Under the pieces are notes generated by a model. That model ran no database searches, was not told the DNA's origin, and worked only from the letters and a program-made list of their open reading frames with translations. Positions 1 to 4,954 of a DNA stretch of 9,954 nt are shown piece by piece. Numbering within the stretch: the first letter of the stretch is position 1; each line of letters opens with the position of its first letter. The position numbers and the translations under genes are program-made. Source of the DNA: Lachnospiraceae bacterium (lineage in GTDB: Bacteria; Bacillota; Clostridia; Lachnospirales; Lachnospiraceae); the NCBI GenBank assembly GCA_900764225.1, contig CAAFNG010000265.1, positions 1 to 9,954 on the forward strand, given 5' to 3'.

Positions 1-48
1 ACCAAGATCGATGTAGATGAGACAGGTAAGATCACAGGTCTCTTCTAA
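1..48 (+). CDS. fhs: C-terminal end of formate-tetrahydrofolate ligase (partial)
   Basis: Only the last 15 codons and a TAA stop are inside the window; they read TKIDVDETGKITGLF. A terminal 'hydrophobic-DVD-x-x-G-x-I-x-GLF' is typical of formate-tetrahydrofolate ligase (formyl-THF synthetase) C termini. The next two genes, fchA and folD, catalyse the following two steps of the same pathway, which strengthens the call. The enzyme makes 10-formyl-THF from formate, THF and ATP in the cytoplasm. Identification rests on a very short tail plus context, so another protein ending cannot be excluded. Confidence 0.72.
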   Translation, partial: TKIDVDETGKITGLF

Positions 49-77
49 TCGGAACATAAGATCAAAAACAACCGGAG

Positions 78-99
78 GGGGGCTTTTTATAAAGCCCCC
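78..99 (+). other. Perfect intercistronic hairpin between fhs and fchA
   Basis: GGGGGCTTT (78-86) and AAAGCCCCC (91-99) form a perfect 9-bp stem with a TTAT loop. No T-run follows, since the next bases are AATGGGCTC, so it is not a standard intrinsic terminator on this strand. Bases 93-97 (AGCCC) could instead pair with 103-107 (GGGCT), giving a mutually exclusive small hairpin. It may be an RNA processing or stability element that sets the fhs to fchA expression ratio; that role is inference. Confidence 0.5.
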
Positions 100-147
100 A
101 ATGGGCTCTAAAGAGTGCTAAAATAAGAATATAAGGAGGAGAGTCCT

Positions 148-777
148 ATGGGATTTTCTACCAGTACATGTACTGAATTTGTTGAGGTATTAAGCTCCAA
201 GGCACCGGTTCCTGGCGGCGGCGGCGCTTCTGCTCTTGTAGGTGCGGTTGGTACAGCTCTTGGAAACATGGTTGGAAGCCTTACTGTTGGCAAGAAAAAA
301 TATGCAGATGTTGAGGACGAGATGTGGGAGCTGAAAAAGAAATGTGATCAGCTTCAGAAAGATTTCCTTCATCTGATCGAGAGAGACGCAGAAGTATTTG
401 AGCCTCTTTCCAAAGCTTACGGAATGCCAAGAGAGACAGAGGAAGAGAAAGCTGAAAAAGCCCGTGTAATGGAGGCTGCTCTTAAGGAAGCATGCTCTGT
501 TCCGATGGAGATCATGGAGAAATGCTGCGAGGCGATCGAGCTTATCGTTGAGTTCGGTGCAAAAGGTTCCAAGCTTGCGATCAGTGATGCCGGTGTAGGT
601 GCCGCATTCTGCAAGGCTGCTCTTAAGGGAGCAAGCCTGAATGTGTACATCAACACAAAATCCATGGCTGACCGTGCGTATGCAGAGGAATTAAACAAAA
701 AAGCAGACGCAATGCTTGAAAAATATACAAAGATCGCAGACGAGACATTCGACAGTGTGCTCGGACGTCTGAAATAG
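148..777 (+). CDS. fchA: Methenyltetrahydrofolate cyclohydrolase (FchA, cyclodeaminase family)
   Basis: This 209-residue cytoplasmic protein belongs to the formiminotransferase-cyclodeaminase C-terminal (FTCD_C) family and has the usual length for the stand-alone form. The signature is the glycine-rich stretch PVPGGGGASALVGAVG (about residues 20-35), followed by GNMVGSLTVGKKKY (39-52), and later SDAGVGAAFCKAAL and GASLNVYINT, which are typical of the folate-binding fold. In acetogens and purinolytic clostridia such proteins interconvert 10-formyl-THF and 5,10-methenyl-THF. A formiminoglycine- or glutamate-linked cyclodeaminase role is the alternative, but the fhs-fchA-folD order favours the cyclohydrolase. 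The start is fixed by AAGGAGGA at 133-140, seven bases before the ATG. The stop overlaps the folD ribosome binding site, so the two genes are tightly coupled. Confidence 0.93.
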   Translation: MGFSTSTCTEFVEVLSSKAPVPGGGGASALVGAVGTALGNMVGSLTVGKKKYADVEDEMWELKKKCDQLQKDFLHLIERDAEVFEPLSKAYGMPRETEEEKAEKARVMEAALKEACSVPMEIMEKCCEAIELIVEFGAKGSKLAISDAGVGAAFCKAALKGASLNVYINTKSMADRAYAEELNKKADAMLEKYTKIADETFDSVLGRLK

Positions 778-788
778 GAGGAACCAAA

Positions 789-1640
789 ATGGCAAAGCAG
801 TTATTAGGTAAAGAAGTTACAGCAGCTCTTAATGAGAAGATTAAAGCGAATGTGGCAGAGCTTCAGGCAAAGGGCATCAATCCTACACTTGGAATTATTC
901 GTGTTGGTGAGAACCCAAGTGATATCTCTTATGAGAGAGGAGCTACCAAGCGTTGTGAGACACTTGGAGTTGCCTGCGAGAAGATCCTTCTTCCAGAGGA
1001 CGTTTCTCAGGAAGAGCTTCTTGAAGTAATCGATAAAGTAAACAAAGATGATAAGATCCACGGTGTTCTTCTGTTCCGTCCGCTTCCGAAACATCTGGAT
1101 CAGGCAGTGATCGAGAATGCACTTGCTCCGGAGAAAGATGTTGACTGTATGACAGATCTTTCCATGTCCGGTGTGTTCACTGGCAAAAAGATTGGATTCC
1201 CACCATGTACACCACAGGCATGCATGGAGATCCTGGATCACTACGGAATCGACTGCACAGGCAAGAAAGCAGTTGTTATTGGAAGAAGCCTTGTAGTTGG
1301 TAAACCGGCTGCAATGATGCTTGTTAAAAAGAATGCGACAGTTACCATCTGCCATACAAGAACTGTTGATATGCCATCTGTTGCAAAAGAGGCAGATATC
1401 GTGATCGTTGCAGCAGGACGTGCCGGTGTTGTTGGTGCTGATTATGTAAGAGCAGGACAGACAATTATTGATGTTGGTATCAATGTAAATGCGGAAGGCA
1501 AACTTTGTGGCGATGTTGATTACGCAGCAGTTGAACCGATCGTTGATGCGATCACACCGGTTCCGGGCGGAGTTGGAAGTGTTACAACATCTGTTCTTGT
1601 AGGCCATGTAGTTGAAGCAGCAATGAGAAAAGCTCAGTAA
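789..1640 (+). CDS. folD: Methylene-THF dehydrogenase, FolD family, probably lacking cyclohydrolase activity
   Basis: The 283-residue protein has the normal FolD length. The substrate-side domain is N-terminal, and the NAD(P)-binding segment GRSLVVGKPAAMML lies at 165-178. The C-terminal PVPGGVGSVTTSVL (257-270) is the FolD signature. FolD usually oxidises 5,10-methylene-THF to methenyl-THF and then hydrolyses that to 10-formyl-THF. Here the active site differs. In the usual Y-x3-K-x-K motif the tyrosine is kept (Y48) but the catalytic lysine position is Ala52, and the usual VQLPLP reads LFRPLP, so the catalytic Gln is Phe96. The aspartate of KDVD (D119) is kept. Lys and Gln are required for the cyclohydrolase step in characterised FolD/MTHFD enzymes, so I infer a dehydrogenase-only enzyme paired with FchA. 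AGGAGG at 776-781 overlaps the fchA stop. The TAA stop is followed directly by a second TAA. Confidence 0.95.
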   Translation: MAKQLLGKEVTAALNEKIKANVAELQAKGINPTLGIIRVGENPSDISYERGATKRCETLGVACEKILLPEDVSQEELLEVIDKVNKDDKIHGVLLFRPLPKHLDQAVIENALAPEKDVDCMTDLSMSGVFTGKKIGFPPCTPQACMEILDHYGIDCTGKKAVVIGRSLVVGKPAAMMLVKKNATVTICHTRTVDMPSVAKEADIVIVAAGRAGVVGADYVRAGQTIIDVGINVNAEGKLCGDVDYAAVEPIVDAITPVPGGVGSVTTSVLVGHVVEAAMRKAQ

Positions 1641-1657
1641 TAAAGGAATATTTATAT

Positions 1658-2422
1658 ATGTACAGAATCCGAAATACTTTTTGTTTGCGGATGATGGTGC
1701 TTGCAGGCGTTCTGATAATCGGAACGCCTGTGGGCGTTTCTGCCAAAGAAGTAGACCATTCTATGGAAGGGCAGATCTCAAAACCACAGTCATCCGGGAA
1801 AAATAATGATGCAGACAGCTTTGTGGATGATTCTACAGATAACACCTATGGATACTATACGATCATGGGAGAAACTACTGTAAGCGTGGATGATATGGTG
1901 GCACAGTATGAAAAACAGAATGTGGAATATCCTTCTGCAGTTCTGAATGAAGGCGGTGCACCGGATATAGATACGTTCTGCTCGATCGTGACAGAGGAAG
2001 CAGACGCAGAAGGTGTCCGTGGTGAGGTCGTTTATGAGCAGGCCATGCTTGAGACCGGCTGGCTTCAGTTTCAGGGAGATGCCGGTGCAGGACAGTTTAA
2101 TTTTTCCGGTCTTGGAACCACCGGCGGCGGTGTTGCAGGCAATTCTTTTCCGGATGTGAGGACGGGAATCCGCGCCCAGGTGCAGCACCTAAAGGCTTAT
2201 GCATGTTCGGATGAGCTGAATCAGGCCTGTGTGGATAATCGTTTTCAGTATGTAACCAGAGAGAGTGCACCGTATGTAGAGTGGCTGGGTATACAGGAGA
2301 ATCCCTATGGTGGCGGCTGGGCAGCAGGAAGAAGCTATGGTTATAAGCTTCGAAGTTTGCTTGCAGACCTGAAAGGCGAGGAATACACCTGGCCGGAGAG
2401 TACGGAGACTGTGGAGAAATGA
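1658..2422 (+). CDS. Secreted glucosaminidase-family peptidoglycan hydrolase
   Basis: This 254-residue protein has an N-terminal signal peptide: basic MYRIR, a hydrophobic core at about 12-26, and likely cleavage after VSA (residue 29). A low-complexity, acidic linker follows to about residue 100. Residues 100-240 resemble the glucosaminidase domain (LytG/AcmA-like, Pfam PF01832). YEQAMLETGW contains the likely catalytic Glu132, followed by GQFNFSGLGTTGG, DVRTGIRAQVQHLKAY and a late NPYGGGWAAGRSYG. Members cleave the N-acetylglucosamine linkage of peptidoglycan outside the membrane. No SH3, LysM or other wall-binding domain is visible. The start lies 17 bases after the folD stop with an AAAGGAA ribosome binding site, and I see no separate promoter, so it appears to be co-transcribed with the folate genes. 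A cell-wall enzyme in that operon is unexpected. Its exact substrate and role are unknown. Confidence 0.85.
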   Translation: MYRIRNTFCLRMMVLAGVLIIGTPVGVSAKEVDHSMEGQISKPQSSGKNNDADSFVDDSTDNTYGYYTIMGETTVSVDDMVAQYEKQNVEYPSAVLNEGGAPDIDTFCSIVTEEADAEGVRGEVVYEQAMLETGWLQFQGDAGAGQFNFSGLGTTGGGVAGNSFPDVRTGIRAQVQHLKAYACSDELNQACVDNRFQYVTRESAPYVEWLGIQENPYGGGWAAGRSYGYKLRSLLADLKGEEYTWPESTETVEK

Positions 2423-2430
2423 CAGAAATG

Positions 2431-2467
2431 GAGATATGTGCCGAATTCGGGCGCATGTCTCTTTTTT
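2431..2467 (+). terminator. Intrinsic terminator of the fhs-fchA-folD-glucosaminidase operon
   Basis: Bases 2431-2442 pair with 2450-2461 in a 12-bp stem containing two G-U pairs, closed by a 7-base loop that includes GAATTC. Six T residues (2462-2467) follow immediately. It starts nine bases after the glucosaminidase stop. Confidence 0.85.
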
Positions 2468-2507
2468 GGGGGAAAAAGTTGGATAGTTCATTTTGGGTAA
2501 GTAATAT

Positions 2508-2553
2508 AAAAATCCTGCCGGTCAGATAAGTTCAGCTGACTGGCAGGATTTTT
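2508..2553. terminator. Bidirectional terminator between convergent operons
   Basis: An 18-bp inverted repeat (2508-2525 with 2536-2553, one G-T mismatch) begins with AAAAATCCTGCC and ends with GGCAGGATTTTT, with a 10-base loop. Each strand therefore reads a GC-rich stem ending in a T-run. It lies 30 bases beyond the stop of the - strand hydrogenase and is its likely terminator, while also acting as a backstop for + strand transcription. Confidence 0.9.
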
Positions 2554-2583
2554 GAAATTATAAACAGATAATCGGTTGGAAAA

Positions 2584-4092
2584 TCAATCCAGATTCAGAT
2601 TTTCCAGTTTCTGAGAAGGAATTTTAGGATCAGAGGAGTCTACATATTTTTTCAGAGCTCTGGAGGTTTTCGCAAAGGCTGCATTTGTTCCTGCACCTCC
2701 GATACAGCCGCCCGGACAGGCCATGCCCTCGATCATACAGCCTTTGATCTTTCCGGCTTTTGCCAGAGTGAGGACTTTTTTGCATTCGGCAAGACTTTCG
2801 GCGTGTTCAATATGAACCGGGACATCCGGGTAATATTCTTTGAGGCAGGCTTCAATGGCACCGGCGACACCACCGGCGATCGCGTAGCCTCTTCCGGCAG
2901 CAGTGGCAGGTTGTGTTTTTTCCGGTGTGTCCTCACAATCTGACGGAACAATTTTTTTGGCGTCAAACATGCTCCAGAGTTCCTCAAAGGTGATAACAAA
3001 ATCTACATCACTTCTTACAGAATGACGCATTGCTTCCAGCTTTTTCGAAGCACAGGGTCCGATAAATACAACCTTTGCATCCGGGTGCTCTTTTTTGACG
3101 ATACGGGCGGTGGCTACCATCGGAGTCAGTTCCTGGGAGATGTTATCGATCATATCCGGAAAATATTTCTTTGCCATTACAGACCAGGATGGGCAGCAGG
3201 AGGTGAGCAGGAACGGAAGATTTCCGGTAGCTACTTCCTTAGCATAATGGTGAGCCTCAGAAATACAGCCGATATCAGCACCGAGAGCAACCTCATAAAC
3301 ATCAGAAAAACCAAGTCTGGTCAAAGCGGAACGGAATTTGCCTGGAGTGACATCCTCGCCGAACTGATTGATATAGGCAGGAGCCACCTCCGCTATAATT
3401 TCATTGCCTTCTCTGAGTGCATGTGCCAGCTGAAAAATCTGCGATTTGTCTGAAATAGCACCAAAAGGACAGCTTACCATACACATTCCGCAGGAAACGC
3501 ACTTGTCCTGATTGATGGAAGCGCGGCCAAGTTCGTCACTTTCAATAGCCTTTACACCACAGGCACGTTCGCAGGGGCGTTCCTTATGAGCGATAGCATC
3601 ATAGGGACAGACTGCCTTGCATCTTCCGCAGTGGATACATTTTTCCTGGTCGATAAAAGACCTTCCGTTGACCATGGAGATGGCACCCTTTGGACAGGTA
3701 AGCATACAGGGGTGTGCAACGCAGCCGCGGCACATATTGCTGACCTCGTATTTGTTGGATTCGCATGCGGAACATGCGGAAGGGATCACCTGCATAAGTG
3801 GCGGCTCGTAGTATTTCTCATCGATATTGCTGGCTTTTACACCATCGGTAAGATGAACCGAACGGTTCTCGGGACGAAGAGAAAGGCCCATGGCCAGACG
3901 GACACGCTCGCTTGCGACTGCACGTTCACGGTAGATGCTTTCACGGTATCTGGCCCGTTCCTCAACAATATTATACGGAATGGATTCAATATCGTGGATC
4001 AAAGATTCATCCGAGGAGTTAAATCCGATGCTGGCAATTTCTGTAAAAATCTTTCGTCGGATCTGTTTAACAGGGGTGTCAAAATTTCGCAT
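2584..4092 (-). CDS. [FeFe]-hydrogenase, group B (B1/B3 type)
   Basis: The chosen 502-residue protein starts MRNFDTPVKQ. The frame extends 26 codons further upstream to 4170, but AAGGAGA sits six bases before the 4092 ATG and the extra codons cover the likely promoter. Residues 1-100 are helical and carry no cysteine. Cysteine motifs for several [4Fe-4S] clusters follow: C107/C110, C121/C124/C129/C133, C152/C155/C158/C162, C174/C178 and C198/C201/C204/C208. The H-cluster domain has L1 TSCCPSW (C299, C300), L2 GPCASKK (C347) and L3 EGMACPGGCIGG (C459, C463). The Met that precedes PC in group A L2 is Gly, and the shape fits the family modelled as FeFe_hydrog_B1. The reaction would be reversible H2 formation with ferredoxin as likely partner, but the physiological role of group B enzymes is poorly defined. 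There is no signal peptide, so it is cytoplasmic. It is divergent from hydCBA. Confidence 0.9.
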   Translation of the reverse strand: MRNFDTPVKQIRRKIFTEIASIGFNSSDESLIHDIESIPYNIVEERARYRESIYRERAVASERVRLAMGLSLRPENRSVHLTDGVKASNIDEKYYEPPLMQVIPSACSACESNKYEVSNMCRGCVAHPCMLTCPKGAISMVNGRSFIDQEKCIHCGRCKAVCPYDAIAHKERPCERACGVKAIESDELGRASINQDKCVSCGMCMVSCPFGAISDKSQIFQLAHALREGNEIIAEVAPAYINQFGEDVTPGKFRSALTRLGFSDVYEVALGADIGCISEAHHYAKEVATGNLPFLLTSCCPSWSVMAKKYFPDMIDNISQELTPMVATARIVKKEHPDAKVVFIGPCASKKLEAMRHSVRSDVDFVITFEELWSMFDAKKIVPSDCEDTPEKTQPATAAGRGYAIAGGVAGAIEACLKEYYPDVPVHIEHAESLAECKKVLTLAKAGKIKGCMIEGMACPGGCIGGAGTNAAFAKTSRALKKYVDSSDPKIPSQKLENLNLD

Positions 4093-4098
4093 AAGTAT

Positions 4099-4105
4099 TC
4101 TCCTT
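4099..4105 (-). promoter_or_regulatory. Ribosome binding site that fixes the group B hydrogenase start
   Basis: On the - strand this reads AAGGAGA, six bases before the ATG at 4092. No comparable site precedes the upstream in-frame ATG at 4170, so the 502-residue product is preferred. Confidence 0.8.
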
Positions 4106-4141
4106 TTATTATTGATAAATGTTTTCCACGCACTTTTCTTC

Positions 4142-4170
4142 ATAGTATAGTAAATGAGAGATAAAATCAA
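4142..4170 (-). promoter_or_regulatory. Candidate sigma-A promoter for the group B hydrogenase
   Basis: Reading the - strand, TTGATT (4170-4165) is separated by 17 bases from TACTAT (4147-4142). A better -10, TATACT, overlaps it but with only 15 bases of spacing. Transcription would start near 4135, giving a leader of about 40 bases. The match is moderate. Confidence 0.4.
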
Positions 4171-4218
4171 TAAGGAGATGAAAACTTTCGATAGGATATC
4201 GTTTTTTTTATATCAGGA

Positions 4219-4236
4219 ATGTTAATAATTGAACAT
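4219..4236. promoter_or_regulatory. Candidate Rex (redox-sensing repressor) operator
   Basis: The 18-base sequence ATGTTAATAATTGAACAT matches 11 of the 14 fixed positions of the Rex consensus TTGTTAA-N4-TTAACAA. It is itself a near-perfect palindrome, with one mismatched pair. Rex senses NADH/NAD+ and commonly controls fermentation and hydrogenase genes in Firmicutes. The site lies upstream of both divergent promoters. No Rex gene is in the window, and AT-rich DNA gives chance matches, so this is a candidate only. Confidence 0.45.
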
Positions 4237-4271
4237 ATTTTGAAGAAAATAGACACAAAACTGGTAAGCCT

Positions 4272-4289
4272 TTGTAAACATTTTAATAT
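4272..4289. promoter_or_regulatory. Second, weaker Rex-like site upstream of the hydC promoter
   Basis: TTGTAAACATTTTAATAT matches 11 of 14 fixed positions of TTGTTAA-N4-TTAACAA, but its symmetry is poorer than that of the 4219 site. It ends 24 bases before the hydC -35 element. It could be chance in AT-rich sequence. Confidence 0.3.
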
Positions 4290-4313
4290 ATTCTGAAAAA
4301 AGAGAAAAATCAC

Positions 4314-4342
4314 TTGTGAAAAATGACGATGTAAGTTATAAT
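4314..4342 (+). promoter_or_regulatory. Probable sigma-A promoter of the hydCBA operon
   Basis: TTGTGA (4314-4319), a 17-base spacer and a perfect TATAAT (4337-4342) predict transcription from about 4349 and a leader of about 125 bases. A second, poorer candidate downstream is CTGACA (4392-4397), 18 bases, TACTAT (4416-4421). Confidence 0.7.
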
Positions 4343-4358
4343 TAAAAGCACGATAATA

Positions 4359-4379
4359 GTGCAAATTACTGGTTTGCAC
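4359..4379. repeat. Inverted repeat GTGCAAA-N7-TTTGCAC at the hydC transcript 5' end
   Basis: Perfect 7-bp arms (4359-4365 and 4373-4379) flank a TTACTGG spacer. The repeat begins about 10 bases after the predicted start site. It could be a DNA operator acting as a block to transcription, or a 5' stem-loop that stabilises the mRNA. I do not recognise the motif as belonging to a known regulator. Confidence 0.5.
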
Positions 4380-4474
4380 AACTGCGCGGCACTGACAGAG
4401 TGTTAAAAACCTGACTACTATATAAGGTCAGATCAATCAAGTGGAAAATCTATCAGAAACAAGGAGGGAACCGA

Positions 4475-4954
4475 ATGTTAGACCAGACGTATTACAAAAA
4501 AACGGATGAGATCATCGAGCACTACGGCCGGAAAGCTGCATCGCTGATACCGATCATGCAGGATATTCAGGCTGAGTACCGTTATCTCCCGGGAGAGCTT
4601 CTTACTTATGTTGCGGAACAGATTGGTGTAAAAGAAGCAAAGGCGTACAGTGTAGCCACTTTCTATGAGAATTTTTCCTTTGAGCCGAAAGGCAAGTACA
4701 TTATCAAGGTATGTGACGGAACTGCCTGTCATGTACGTAAGTCCATGCCTGTAAAGGAAGCAATGCTTAAAGAACTTGGGCTGAACCATAAGAAACACAC
4801 AACCGATGATATGCTTTTTACAGTTGAGACAGTATCCTGTCTTGGTGCCTGCGGACTTGCACCGACCTTAACTGTAAATGATGAGGTTCACCCGAAAATG
4901 ACACCTGAGAAGGCTATTGAGCTTTTAAATGAATTGAGAGGTGAGAGCGTATGA
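4475..4954 (+). CDS. hydC: NuoE-like [2Fe-2S] subunit of NAD-linked [FeFe]-hydrogenase
   Basis: The 159-residue protein matches the length of the thioredoxin-like ferredoxin family (NuoE / HydC). An N-terminal helical bundle (about residues 10-70, with the typical YLPGELLTYVAEQ and YSVATFYENF) precedes the [2Fe-2S] fold. The cluster ligands are C80 and C85 (VCDGTAC) plus C122 and C126 (CLGAC), the usual Cx4C...Cx3C pattern. It relays electrons within the HydABC complex in the cytoplasm, near the flavin of HydB. AAGGAGGG at 4461-4468 supports the ATG. The stop overlaps the start of hydB (ATGA), which indicates translational coupling and a matched stoichiometry. By itself it could be NuoE or a formate dehydrogenase subunit, but the following genes identify the complex. 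Confidence 0.93.
   Translation: MLDQTYYKKTDEIIEHYGRKAASLIPIMQDIQAEYRYLPGELLTYVAEQIGVKEAKAYSVATFYENFSFEPKGKYIIKVCDGTACHVRKSMPVKEAMLKELGLNHKKHTTDDMLFTVETVSCLGACGLAPTLTVNDEVHPKMTPEKAIELLNELRGESV

Larger units (their letters stand above)
4093..4474. other. Divergent intergenic region between the two hydrogenase loci
   Basis: This 382-base AT-rich region has no credible gene; short reading frames in it lack family features. It carries a promoter candidate for each side, two Rex-like 18-bp sites (4219-4236 and 4272-4289) and an inverted repeat at 4359-4379. A hydC leader of about 125 bases contains small weak stems: 4390-4402 with 4-bp arms, and CTGAC at 4411-4415 with GTCAG at 4427-4431. I recognise no known riboswitch in the leader. 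Confidence 0.8.

Noticed and set aside
116..124. Extended -10-like TGCTAAAAT before fchA
   Set aside because: There is no -35 match 17 bases upstream, and the implied start site would fall on the ribosome binding site, so an internal fchA promoter is not supported.
804..1607. 267-codon open frame on the - strand inside folD
   Set aside because: It lies entirely antisense to a clear FolD. The translation is rich in Cys, Asn and His with no family motif, and there is no ribosome binding site; it is a codon-bias shadow.
3022..4164. Two + strand open frames (3022-3453, 3586-4164)
   Set aside because: Both are antisense to the group B hydrogenase cluster domains and lack start signals or family motifs.
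4093..4170. 26-codon N-terminal extension of the group B hydrogenase
   Set aside because: No ribosome binding site precedes the 4170 start, the extension overlaps the likely promoter, and a well-spaced AAGGAGA precedes the 4092 start.
4392..4421. Second hydC promoter CTGACA-N18-TACTAT
   Set aside because: The -10 is weak and the spacer long compared with the TTGTGA-N17-TATAAT promoter upstream; kept only as an alternative.
4350..4474. Riboswitch in the hydC leader
   Set aside because: The leader has only small, weak stems and no T-run terminator or recognised aptamer motif.
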